Origin: an uncultured Lachnospiraceae bacterium
Lineage (GTDB): Bacteria > Bacillota > Clostridia > Lachnospirales > Lachnospiraceae
Direction: 5' to 3'
DNA: 15,632 bases
Assembly (NCBI GenBank): GCA_900554925.1
Contig: USJG01000041.1
Location: 1 to 15,632, forward strand
Positions 7,933-15,110 of this stretch are shown piece by piece; positions within the stretch are counted from its first letter, which is position 1; every line of letters begins with the position of its first letter. Made by a program: the position numbers and the translations under genes. The notes beneath the pieces are model-generated. The model was given only the letters and a program-made list of their open reading frames with translations. It was not told where the DNA came from and did not search any database.

Positions 7933-9276
7933 TTACTGCATATCACTTTCATTGAAAGGGTCGCCGCATTCAGGGCAGAACTTTGGCGGATTCTTAGGGT
8001 CTTCCGGTTCCCATCCGCACTTATCACATTTGTATAAAGGTTCTCCGGCTGGTTTCCTGGCTCCGCATTCATGGCAGAATTTCCCTTTATTTACTGTGCC
8101 GCAGGAACAGGTCCAGCCTTCCGGTTTAGGTTCCGGCATAGGTGCGCCGCATTCAGAACAGAACTTGCCTGTATTTCCGGTATGGCCACAGGTGCAGACC
8201 CAGCCCTCTGCTTTAGGAGCCTCTGCCGCCGGGGCAGGTGCTGCCTTCGGTGCAGACGCTGTCTGCTGTCCCATATGAAATAGCTGCTGTCCATTCATGC
8301 CGCCTGCCTGTGCTGCCATATTCATGCCTGCAAAGGCCATCATAGGCCCGGCAGAGGTATTGGAGGCCGCTGCCTTCATAGCTTCTGCCTGTGCTCCTGC
8401 CAAAGTAGCTGCCGCCATATTAGGATCACGCAGCACTGCACTCTTTTGCAGCTCCTTGATCATCGCTTCGTCTTCCGCAGAGGCTTTCATTGTATTAATG
8501 CCAAAGGAAACGATTTCAATACCGCGAAGCTGCGCCCATTTTTCGGAAAGCACCTCGTTTAATGCCTCCGCAAGCTCCATAGTGTGGGCAGGAACCGCAC
8601 TGTAACGGATGCCCATTGCGGAAATCTTGGCAAATGCGGGCTGAAGAGCCGTCATAAGCTCCGTCTTCAACTGGCTGTCAATTTCACTTCTCTCATAATC
8701 CTCTGTCACATTGCCGCACACATTTGTATAGAACAAAAGAGGATCTGTAATTTTATAGGAATATTCCCCATTACATCTAATGGAGATATCAATATCAAGA
8801 CCAATATTCTGATCAACCACGCGGAAAGGAACCGGATTGGCTGTTCCATACTTATTTCCCATGATTTCTTTGGTATTAAAGAAATAAATTCTCTGATCCT
8901 TTGCCGTATCACCGCCAAAGGTAAAACGCTTCCCCACTGTGGCAAAGGTCTTTTTAATGTTCTCTCCCAGACTTCCATAAAGTAAGCTTGGCTCTGTAGA
9001 TGCATCATATGTAAATTCACCGGCTTCCGCGCAAAATTCAACCACCTTGCCCTGATCCACAATGATCATGCACTGCCCTTCATTGACAGCTACTACGGAA
9101 CCGTTGGAGATAATATTTTCCTCCCCTTTATTGTTTCCACCGCTTCTTGTACTGGTACGCTTCTTTCCTTTTGTTACCAATACATCTGTATCAAGAGAGT
9201 CACAATAAAAGTACTCTCTCCACTGATCGGCTGTTACCCCTCCCACCGCACTGGTAATTGCTTTAATTAAACCCAT
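7933..9276 (-). CDS. SPFH-domain (flotillin/YdjI-like) protein with three C-terminal zinc ribbons
   Basis: The start is set at 9276 (MGLIKAITSA), giving 447 residues. AAGGAGG lies eight bases upstream, and a longer frame from 9351 would start upstream of the gene's own promoter. Residues ~15-265 are an SPFH/virion-core-like domain of the B. subtilis YdjI type. An alanine/methionine-rich stretch (~286-355) follows. Then come three zinc ribbons: C361, C363, C373, C376; C390, C392, C401, C404; and C417, C420, C434, C437. The first two use C-x-C knuckles and the third C-x-x-C. There is no transmembrane segment, so it is probably cytoplasmic or membrane-peripheral. SPFH proteins form large membrane-associated ring or cage assemblies; YdjI has been linked to membrane stress, but a role here is inference. 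It is first in the operon and is followed after 24 bases by a membrane protein with a similar ribbon. Confidence 0.9.
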   Translation of the reverse strand: MGLIKAITSAVGGVTADQWREYFYCDSLDTDVLVTKGKKRTSTRSGGNNKGEENIISNGSVVAVNEGQCMIIVDQGKVVEFCAEAGEFTYDASTEPSLLYGSLGENIKKTFATVGKRFTFGGDTAKDQRIYFFNTKEIMGNKYGTANPVPFRVVDQNIGLDIDISIRCNGEYSYKITDPLLFYTNVCGNVTEDYERSEIDSQLKTELMTALQPAFAKISAMGIRYSAVPAHTMELAEALNEVLSEKWAQLRGIEIVSFGINTMKASAEDEAMIKELQKSAVLRDPNMAAATLAGAQAEAMKAAASNTSAGPMMAFAGMNMAAQAGGMNGQQLFHMGQQTASAPKAAPAPAAEAPKAEGWVCTCGHTGNTGKFCSECGAPMPEPKPEGWTCSCGTVNKGKFCHECGARKPAGEPLYKCDKCGWEPEDPKNPPKFCPECGDPFNESDMQ

Positions 9277-9284
9277 ACTATTCT

Positions 9285-9291
9285 CCTCCTT
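9285..9291 (-). promoter_or_regulatory. Ribosome binding site deciding the start of the SPFH gene
   Basis: AAGGAGG on the minus strand, eight bases before the ATG at 9276. It is a near-ideal match and supports that ATG over the one 75 bases upstream. Confidence 0.85.
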
Positions 9292-9321
9292 AATCTGCCG
9301 GATAAATTCCCTATTGCTTCT

Positions 9322-9350
9322 ATTATATATTTTTTGTCGCTTGTTGTCCA
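9322..9350 (-). promoter_or_regulatory. Sigma-A-type promoter of the SPFH operon
   Basis: On the minus strand a -35 box TGGACA (9345-9350) and a perfect -10 box TATAAT (9322-9327) are separated by exactly 17 bases. Transcription would start around 9314-9316, leaving a leader of roughly 40 bases before the ATG at 9276. The A-rich spacer is typical of strong Firmicutes promoters. No operator is obvious. Confidence 0.8.
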
Positions 9351-9384
9351 TAAAAGATTAGCCTGCAAAAGTGTTTAAAAGGTG

Positions 9385-9432
9385 CCGCATAATCTCTATA
9401 GGACAGGCGCTTTTTCTTTTTGCCAGCATAAG
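9385..9432 (+). promoter_or_regulatory. Possible leader structure upstream of the broken substrate-binding gene
   Basis: GGTGCC and AGGCGC can pair (one G-T pair) across a loop of about 19 bases, and TTTTTCTTTTT follows directly, which resembles a terminator or attenuator. GCCAGCATAAG comes next and loosely recalls the 3' side of a TPP riboswitch (GCCAGCGTAGGG). The CTGAGA and CCTGAT core elements of that riboswitch are absent. It is at most a remnant. Confidence 0.2.
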
Positions 9433-9443
9433 ATAAATCATCA

Positions 9444-9467
9444 ACTGCCGGTCAGGAATACTGCCGG
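9444..9467 (+). repeat. Short direct repeat ACTGCCGG
   Basis: ACTGCCGG occurs at 9444-9451 and 9460-9467, spaced 16 bases start to start, just before the ribosome binding site of the truncated lipoprotein gene. The CCGG cores are also self-complementary. It could be an operator or chance. Confidence 0.4.
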
Positions 9468-9493
9468 CTTAAATAAGGAAATCGGAGGTTATT

Positions 9494-10132
9494 ATGAAAA
9501 AAATACTTAAAAAAACAGCAGGACTTCTGCTCACTGCACTTCTTATAACCAGTTCTCTTGCAGGCTGCGGTAAACAGGCAGATAAGGAAACAGACACTCC
9601 TTCAGATGATTCTCTTACAAAGGTCACTTTAAATGAGGTGGCTCATTCCATTTTTTATGCCCCTATGTATGTTGCCATTGAGGAAGATTACTTTAAGGAG
9701 GAAGGCATTGATCTGACTCTTGTAACAGGCTTTGGTGCCGACAAAACCATGACTGCTGTGCTTACAGATGAAGCAGACATAGGTTTTATGGGAAGCGAGT
9801 CCACTATCTATACTTATGCCGGCGGTACTCAGGATTATGTGGTAAATTTTGCGCAGTTAACCCAGAGAGCCGGCAATTTTCTGGTTTCCAGACAGCCCAT
9901 TGACAACTTTAGCTGGGATATGCTAAAGGGAACCAATGTCTTAGGCGGGCGTGCAGGCGGTATGCCGGAAATGGTCTTTGAATTCATCTTAAAGAAAAAC
10001 GGAATTGACCCCAAAGCAGACCTTTCCATTGACCAGAGCATTGACTTTGGCTCCACTGCCGCTGCCTTTTCAGGTGGGCAGGGAGATTTTACAGTAGTAA
10101 AACAGATTTCCTGCTCCATTACAGTTCCTTAG
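9494..10132 (+). pseudogene. Truncated ABC transporter substrate-binding lipoprotein, NMT1/THI5-like family
   Basis: The reading frame is 212 residues, while family members usually have about 320-350. A lipoprotein signal peptide ends in the lipobox LAGC with C25. The domain starts normally: VTLNEVAHSIFYAPMYVAIEEDYFKEEGIDL, then MTAVLTDEADIGFMG and GGRAGGMPEMVFEFIL. Such proteins capture thiamine precursors, sulfonates or nitrate-like ligands for an ABC importer. The match stops around residue 200 (GQGDFTV) at about base 10093. The last ~12 residues are unrelated and the second lobe is missing, so it should not bind ligand properly. No permease or ATPase of this type follows. The start has CGGAGG five bases upstream, and the break looks like a deletion with no insertion sequence visible. 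Its end overlaps the minus-strand 47-codon gene. A truncated protein might still be made and lipidated. Confidence 0.8.
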
Positions 10133-10262
10133 TGGCATCCTTTGTAAGTTTAACTTTTATCTCCTTAACCTCCATGCCTGTTTGAGCCGCATAAAGCTTT
10201 ACCAGCAGATTTTTTATGTAAGCCTTTCTTTCCTCTGTTACCTCCCAGTCAAATTCCGTCAT
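10119..10262 (-). CDS. Small hypothetical protein (47 residues), unrecognised
   Basis: The frame starts with MTEFDWEVTEERKAY, continues through NLLVKLYAAQTGMEVKEIKV, and ends at TAA (10119-10121). It is charged, with no membrane segment and probable helical character. GGTGG lies seven bases before the ATG, overlapping the TGA of a very short upstream frame (10267-10359) only four bases away, an arrangement typical of translational coupling. Its last codons overlap the 3' end of the truncated lipoprotein frame on the other strand. The amino acid composition looks like real coding sequence, but I recognise no family. It may be the surviving end of whatever element caused the neighbouring deletion, or a genuine small gene. 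Confidence 0.5.
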   Translation of the reverse strand: MTEFDWEVTEERKAYIKNLLVKLYAAQTGMEVKEIKVKLTKDATKEL

Positions 10263-10266
10263 TGTT

Positions 10267-10359
10267 TCACCACCCTTTTCCCTCTTCTTTAAATCCTATG
10301 ATTTCACAGTTGTACATCTTTCTTAAGATAACTGTTTCAGACAAAAAGATATTCTTCAT
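10267..10359 (-). other. Possible 30-codon upstream frame coupled to the 47-residue gene
   Basis: From an ATG at 10359, inside the 3' arm of the terminator hairpin, the frame reads MKNIFLSETVILRKM and ends GFKEEGKGW before a TGA at 10267-10269. A second ATG is at 10317. The composition looks protein-like, and the stop lies four bases before the next gene's ATG. There is no strong ribosome binding site at the first ATG. It may be the tail of a larger lost gene. Confidence 0.25.
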
Positions 10360-10391
10360 TATGAACTGATAAAACCATAATGAAGAATATC
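10343..10391 (-). terminator. Rho-independent terminator of the ABC transporter operon
   Basis: A perfect 16-base inverted repeat, GATATTCTTCATTATG (10348-10363) and its complement (10376-10391), has a 12-base loop. On the minus strand it is followed by TTTTTG (10342-10347), about 30 bases after the stop of the last permease gene. On the plus strand CTTCTGTTTCTTTTT follows, so it may also work in the other direction. The stem is A/T-rich but long. Confidence 0.8.
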
Positions 10392-10419
10392 CTTCTGTTT
10401 CTTTTTACTGTCTGTACAT

Positions 10420-11391
10420 TCAACCGGGCAGCTTTTTCTGTTCTTTCCTTCTTCTCATGCTCTCCTGTAAATCCGGAGCATTTGTTGAAAGCAGCATAAA
10501 AATGATAACAAAGACTGCAATTACTACCTGACTATACTGGGTAGGTATGGAAAATACCATAAGCGCCATCTGAATCATCTGCATAATTACCGCTCCAAAA
10601 TAGATAGCTGCAAAAATATTCCCTTTTCCTACAATGGAAAGACCAATAAATACACACATCATTGCATTAAAGCAGGTACCCATGGTTCCCATAGCGCTGA
10701 CTGTACGGGTTACTCCTGATGATCCGAGATTGACGGCCGCATAAAGACCTGCAAACAGCCCTGCCAGTGCCAACGCGGTGGATTTGGTTCTTATTACATC
10801 AATCCCATTGGTCTCGGCAATTTTAATATTGCTTCCTACCGCTTTAATATTATAACCAATCCGAGTTTTAAAATAAATCGTGTAGGCTAATACAAAACAG
10901 ATCATCAGCAGCAGAAGGTTTCCCGGGAATTTTCCAAGTGTCAGATATTCTAACCCCAGAGAAACTCCCTTGCCTCCAAATACAATTCCACATATACTCT
11001 CATAAATCATCATAATAGCGATTGATATGATTATTGTGGGAATCTTAAAAACATAGTATAACGCTCCAGATATGCAGCCTGCAATAATGCCTGTTAACAT
11101 GCAGCATATTATGACTCCCAGGATACCTGTATTCAATATTTTCGCAATATTACCGCCGACTATTGCAGCCACCAGCACCTCTGCTCCTACGCCAAAATCC
11201 CAGTTTCCTGCCTTGATATTGAAAAGTACTCCCCATCCCAGAATTGCAGGTGCAATTCCCTGTTTCAAAAGTGTTGCCACCGTTGTCATATTTCTCGTAG
11301 CAGGTGCGAATATCAACAATAATGCAATGAGTACTGCTGTTACTCCGACCATGAGTATATAATTTTTCACAAATTTTGTTATCATCTGCAT
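10420..11391 (-). CDS. ABC transporter permease, RbsC/LsrD type (second permease)
   Basis: A 323-residue, very hydrophobic protein with about 8-10 transmembrane segments, of the BPD_transp_2 family that serves sugar and autoinducer-2 importers. The cytoplasmic coupling loop that touches the ATPase is visible as GYNIKAVGSNIKIAETNGID around residues 180-200, matching the family's G-x-N-x-x-A-A-x-x-x-G-I pattern. The C-terminus is basic (RRRKEQKKLPG) and cytoplasmic. GAGG lies eight bases before the chosen ATG; a second ATG two codons later is less well placed. It is the last gene of the operon, 31 bases after the substrate-binding protein gene. It differs clearly from the other permease in the operon, so the channel is probably a heterodimer. 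Confidence 0.88.
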   Translation of the reverse strand: MQMITKFVKNYILMVGVTAVLIALLLIFAPATRNMTTVATLLKQGIAPAILGWGVLFNIKAGNWDFGVGAEVLVAAIVGGNIAKILNTGILGVIICCMLTGIIAGCISGALYYVFKIPTIIISIAIMMIYESICGIVFGGKGVSLGLEYLTLGKFPGNLLLLMICFVLAYTIYFKTRIGYNIKAVGSNIKIAETNGIDVIRTKSTALALAGLFAGLYAAVNLGSSGVTRTVSAMGTMGTCFNAMMCVFIGLSIVGKGNIFAAIYFGAVIMQMIQMALMVFSIPTQYSQVVIAVFVIIFMLLSTNAPDLQESMRRRKEQKKLPG

Positions 11392-11422
11392 AGTAGTTAC
11401 CTCGGCTACATCTTACTTGGAG

Positions 11423-12616
11423 TTATTCTGCATTTTCCTTTACCCAATCCAATGAAAATGCATCCATGATCTGCGTATAATCACTTAATGTAACATCCGC
11501 ATTATATCTTCCAACCAGACTCTTAAGGGTATCATCTGAATAAATCTGATAATCCGGATTGTCAATATATTTCTCATAATCAGCACATTCCTCTGCACTG
11601 GTCACAATAACCTGCTTCTGGGATAAATTGATAAAGCTGTCAGATAAAGGCGTACCGTCTACAGAGTTAAACAGTGCAAGGAATACAAACAATGCATCCG
11701 GTGAATTACCTGCTGCTGCGGCTGTAACCCAGCCCTCTTCAAAGTCAGCGGCAATACCATCATAAAGATCAAACATGGCAAGCGTCACATCACCTGGAGA
11801 GGTATTTTGTTTAATTGTATTTACAATAGACTCTGCCGCTCCCTGACTGGAGGTGGTCATAAGAATACCATCCATATCCGGATACAGATTTAAGAAATTG
11901 GTAACACCGTTAATATGCGTCTGACTGTTCCCATCATTAGGTACTTCATATTCAGCTACAATTGATCCGCCCACTGCTGCCACACCATCTGCAAAACCAT
12001 CATTACGGACTGCAAGTGCGATAGAAGGATTCATTTTTTCAAGCCCAAATACGCTTCTGCCATCTTCTGCCATAACCTTAACCAGCTCTTCGGCAGCACC
12101 CTTGTCATCCTCCCAGCAGCTGCCAACGTAATACTCGCAGGATTCTACGTAGGATTTAATATCACTGTCAAGAATATCCCTGAAACAGATAGCAAAGTAT
12201 ACGCCGCTTTCCTCACATACCTGTCCTACTTTCTGTGCACTGGCATCTTCAATGGGCATAAACATAATTCCTTCACAGCCTGCTGAAATCAGGTTTTCCA
12301 CAGAAGTAAGCTGGGATTCCGTATCAAAATCACCTAATGCCCATTCCACTTCGGCGCCAATTACCTCTGCGGCATGATTGACCTCGGCATAAACACATTG
12401 TCCCAGATCGTCATCTTTTCCATAGAAGATGACACCGATTTTGCGAACAGCTTCCGATTCATTTTCTGCGCTGTCTGCCTGCTGTGTTTCTTCTACACTC
12501 TCATCTGCCTCCGGCTTGTCTTGCGTCTGTGCATCATTGGCGGTACTTCCGCAGCCGGCTAGCACAGCCATAATCATACTGGCCGTCAATACAATTGTCA
12601 TAAGTTTCTTTTTCAT
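11423..12616 (-). CDS. Sugar-type ABC transporter substrate-binding lipoprotein (Peripla_BP_4)
   Basis: A 397-residue lipoprotein. Its signal peptide has KKK at the start and lipobox LAGC with C22 as the lipidation site. An acidic, flexible linker (~25-57) then leads to two periplasmic-binding lobes of the ribose-binding type: KIGVIFYGKDDD (59-70), then SAGCEGIMFMPIEDASA (111-127), and PDMDGILMTTSSQGAAESI in the second half. It captures the substrate outside the membrane and passes it to the two permeases. The ligand is not evident. The start at 12616 has AGGAGG six bases upstream; a frame beginning 15 codons earlier lacks such a site and would run into the end of the preceding permease gene. 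The gene lies between the two permease genes, which is less common than a first or last position. Confidence 0.92.
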   Translation of the reverse strand: MKKKLMTIVLTASMIMAVLAGCGSTANDAQTQDKPEADESVEETQQADSAENESEAVRKIGVIFYGKDDDLGQCVYAEVNHAAEVIGAEVEWALGDFDTESQLTSVENLISAGCEGIMFMPIEDASAQKVGQVCEESGVYFAICFRDILDSDIKSYVESCEYYVGSCWEDDKGAAEELVKVMAEDGRSVFGLEKMNPSIALAVRNDGFADGVAAVGGSIVAEYEVPNDGNSQTHINGVTNFLNLYPDMDGILMTTSSQGAAESIVNTIKQNTSPGDVTLAMFDLYDGIAADFEEGWVTAAAAGNSPDALFVFLALFNSVDGTPLSDSFINLSQKQVIVTSAEECADYEKYIDNPDYQIYSDDTLKSLVGRYNADVTLSDYTQIMDAFSLDWVKENAE

Positions 12617-12622
12617 GTTTTT

Positions 12623-12628
12623 CCTCCT
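12623..12628 (-). promoter_or_regulatory. Ribosome binding site deciding the start of the substrate-binding protein
   Basis: AGGAGG lies six bases before the ATG at 12616 and directly precedes a standard KKK lipoprotein signal peptide. Confidence 0.85.
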
Positions 12629-12650
12629 TTTATTTTTGATTTTTACAGTC

Positions 12651-13583
12651 TTACAAAGCATATTTTTGACTGTTTCTTTCCATTGTTATAAATACGGTAA
12701 TCAGAAAGATTACACTTTTTGCAATATAGATTACGTTTGCACTCAATCCCCAGATAGTAAGTCCGTTTCCGAGAACATAATAAGTTAGTGTACCCACAAA
12801 TGCAGCTCTTAATTTCGTGCCCGTGCCGCCAGTCAAAGGGATTCCTCCAAGCGTCAAGGCAATCAATACATCTGTTTCCAAACCGCTTCCTATGGTTTTT
12901 GTGACACTGCCTATACGAATCATTGTAAGAAATGCCGAAATCCCAAGAGTCGTACCGCTTATTGCAAAGGCAATCGCTTTATATTTTCCTACTGCAATAC
13001 CGCTTAACTGTGCTGTTTTGGGATTTGCTCCTATCATTTTCTGCGCCTTACCGATTTTCGTATAATTAAACAATATTGCAGCTACTATAAACACAACCAC
13101 TATAAAGCACAAATAGAACAGATTATTTGCATATTGGGTGGAGCTTGCCGGAAGATTCATTACCATATTGCTTGCCAGACCTTCCACAACACCTCTTCCC
13201 ACAAACATAATACACATACCTGCCATAAACGCCGGTATCTTACCTTTCACGTGAATAAGGGCAGTAATCATTCCGCAGCAAATGCCAAAGAAAATACACA
13301 TCAGCAGCGTCAGAAAAAGGTTTTGCCCTTTTGTCACCAAAAAACTTAATGCTGCGACCAGGGCGCAGCCGCCGCCCAATGAAAAATCCAGATTATTATG
13401 GGCCATGACAAAAACACTTCCGCATGCTGCAATCATTGTTACCATAGATTGCCCTATGATATTCGTCAGGTTTCTGGCAGCGGTAAATCTTCCGTTTGTG
13501 GTAAGAGAAAACAGGACGATAAGCGCAATAAGTCCAATGTATGGCACAATATCTTTCATGAATTTACTGTTGATCTTTTTCAT
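12651..13583 (-). CDS. ABC transporter permease, RbsC/LsrC type (first permease)
   Basis: A 310-residue hydrophobic protein with about 8-10 transmembrane segments, BPD_transp_2 family. The coupling loop reads IGKAQKMIGANPKTAQLSGI (around residues 175-195), a clear match to the RbsC loop. The glycine-rich LTLGGIPLTGGTG stretch near the end is also typical of the family. The ATG at 13583 (MKKINSKF) is chosen because AGGTGG lies seven bases upstream. An ATG six codons earlier follows the ATPase stop immediately and has no ribosome binding site. It follows the ATPase gene by 19 bases and precedes the binding-protein gene by 34, so it is in the same operon. The other permease downstream would be its partner. 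Confidence 0.9.
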   Translation of the reverse strand: MKKINSKFMKDIVPYIGLIALIVLFSLTTNGRFTAARNLTNIIGQSMVTMIAACGSVFVMAHNNLDFSLGGGCALVAALSFLVTKGQNLFLTLLMCIFFGICCGMITALIHVKGKIPAFMAGMCIMFVGRGVVEGLASNMVMNLPASSTQYANNLFYLCFIVVVFIVAAILFNYTKIGKAQKMIGANPKTAQLSGIAVGKYKAIAFAISGTTLGISAFLTMIRIGSVTKTIGSGLETDVLIALTLGGIPLTGGTGTKLRAAFVGTLTYYVLGNGLTIWGLSANVIYIAKSVIFLITVFITMERNSQKYAL

Positions 13584-13590
13584 CTGTTGT

Positions 13591-13596
13591 CCACCT
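13591..13596 (-). promoter_or_regulatory. Ribosome binding site deciding the start of the first permease
   Basis: AGGTGG lies seven bases before the ATG at 13583. It falls inside the six codons that the longer alternative frame would translate, which argues for the shorter start. Confidence 0.65.
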
Positions 13597-13602
13597 CTCA
13601 TG

Positions 13603-15096
13603 CTATAGCATCGTTCTGATAATTTCCTGTTCGCTGGGTTTGTCGTGTCTTAGAAATTCTCCGCTGCATTCTCCATCCTTCAAAATCACGATCCTGTCTG
13701 ACATTCCTATCAGTTCCGTCAGTTCTTCCGAAACCATGATAATGGATTTTCCCTGTTTTTTCAGTTCCTGCATTAACAGGTAGATGTTTGCCTTTACTCC
13801 CACATCAATGCCTCTTGTGGGGCAGTCCATCAGAAAAATCTCCGAATCATTTGCCAGCCACTTGCAAATAGCTACTTTCTGCTTATTACCGCCGCTAAGC
13901 TCACTGATATACTGTCTGATATGATTCATTTTTACCTGAAGGGACGCGGCATATTTATCTGCCAGCTCTGTTTCTGTTTTTGGCAGGATCACACCATATT
14001 TTCTTAATATATCCCAAGACGCTGCCACAATGTTATCCTTAATGCTTGCGGTCATAAACAGTGATTCTGTATCTCTGTCCTTTGGAATATAGGCCAGCTT
14101 TTTCTTTAAAGCCGCCTGCGGCGAAGTTATTCTGGTTTCATCCTGATAGATAACCTCTCCTGCATCCGGGCGGATCACACCAAAGATCACTTTGCAAAGC
14201 TCATGCATTCCGCTTTCTGTCAGCCCTCCAATTCCAAGAATTTCTCCCTTATGGAGCTGAATACTCACATCCTTTAATACATTCCTGTAATAAATATGAT
14301 CAGCTCTGAGCACTATATTTTTTTCCCAGCTCTCCTGCCAGTCAGCCCTGTAATAACTGCCATCAAATTCTCTGCCTATCATCAGGGAGCGTATTTTCTC
14401 TTTGTCCATCTGTTCCCTCTTAAGGGTATCAATATAGCAGCCATCCCTGAGAATGGTCACAGAATCGCACACGTCCATGATTTCATCCAGGTCATGAGAA
14501 ATAAAAATAATACTGTTGCCTTCTTTTCTCATCTGCCTGATAATCTCATATATCTTCTGACGTCCTCCATGAGATAATGCAGTCGTAGTTTCATCAATAA
14601 TAAGTATTTTAGGATTTCGATGTACTGCTCTTGCAACCTCCAGCATCTTTCGATCTTCAAAAGAATATTTTTCCACATTATCTTCCGGCTTAATATGTTC
14701 CAGTCCGTTCTGTCTGAGGATTTCTTCCGTTGTCTGACACAGCTTCTTAATACTTACCAGTCTGGTGGCGCCATCTAAGTTTTCCCTTCCAAGAAACATA
14801 TTTTCATATACAGTCATGCCTGCAATCGTATCTGTTTCCTGAGCAAGCAGAAAGATTCCTTTTGTTCCTGAATCCTGAATGTTTTCCGGCCGGTATTTTT
14901 CCCCCTGAAAAAACATTTCTCCACTGCTTGCCCCATAGATTCCTGCAATGATATTGGATAAGGTTGATTTTCCACTTCCATTTTCTCCCAGCAGGCCTCT
15001 GACCTCTCCCGGATATATTTCCATGGAAACATCCTTAAGTGCCTTTGTCGCGCCAAATTGTTTATAAATGTTTTCAACCTTAAATAAAGCTTCCAT
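13603..15096 (-). CDS. Sugar-type ABC transporter ATPase with two nucleotide-binding domains (RbsA/MglA-like)
   Basis: 497 residues, the normal length for the RbsA/MglA/XylG family; it powers import through the two permeases. Domain 1 (~5-245) has Walker A GENGSGKS (37-44), Q-loop Q86, a degenerate signature YSFED (144-148), Walker B LIIDE (D168, E169) and H201. Domain 2 (~260-497) has a degenerate P-loop, GLTESGMHE (291-299), which is usual for the family, and a good signature LSGGNKQ (400-406). Its Walker B is FLMDCPTRGID, with C425 where many relatives have the catalytic glutamate. ATP hydrolysis at the site built from Walker A of domain 1 and LSGG of domain 2 should be intact. It follows the VOC gene by 14 bases with AGGAAAGAG before the ATG, and is followed closely by the first permease. 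Confidence 0.93.
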   Translation of the reverse strand: MEALFKVENIYKQFGATKALKDVSMEIYPGEVRGLLGENGSGKSTLSNIIAGIYGASSGEMFFQGEKYRPENIQDSGTKGIFLLAQETDTIAGMTVYENMFLGRENLDGATRLVSIKKLCQTTEEILRQNGLEHIKPEDNVEKYSFEDRKMLEVARAVHRNPKILIIDETTTALSHGGRQKIYEIIRQMRKEGNSIIFISHDLDEIMDVCDSVTILRDGCYIDTLKREQMDKEKIRSLMIGREFDGSYYRADWQESWEKNIVLRADHIYYRNVLKDVSIQLHKGEILGIGGLTESGMHELCKVIFGVIRPDAGEVIYQDETRITSPQAALKKKLAYIPKDRDTESLFMTASIKDNIVAASWDILRKYGVILPKTETELADKYAASLQVKMNHIRQYISELSGGNKQKVAICKWLANDSEIFLMDCPTRGIDVGVKANIYLLMQELKKQGKSIIMVSEELTELIGMSDRIVILKDGECSGEFLRHDKPSEQEIIRTML

Positions 15097-15110
15097 GTAT
15101 TCTCTCTTTC

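Noticed and set aside
7859..8278. 139-codon plus-strand frame rich in P, S, G, A
   Set aside because: It is antisense to the Ala/Pro-rich linker and zinc ribbons of the SPFH gene; the composition is explained by the opposite strand.
8584..8985. 133-codon plus-strand frame in the SPFH gene
   Set aside because: It is antisense to the conserved SPFH domain, with no ribosome binding site and no family resemblance.
9277..9351. Extended N-terminus of the SPFH protein from an ATG at 9351
   Set aside because: This ATG lies at the -35 box of the promoter at 9322-9350, so it would not be in the transcript; the region encodes a polar, unrelated-looking leader, and AAGGAGG marks the ATG at 9276.
9385..9432. 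Functional TPP riboswitch
   Set aside because: Only the GCCAGC-like end resembles the consensus; the CTGAGA and CCTGAT cores are missing, so at most a remnant was recorded with low confidence.
9352..10419. Insertion sequence or transposon as cause of the truncated lipoprotein gene
   Set aside because: No transposase reading frame, terminal inverted repeats or target-site duplication could be seen; the 16-bp inverted repeat at 10348-10391 behaves as a terminator.
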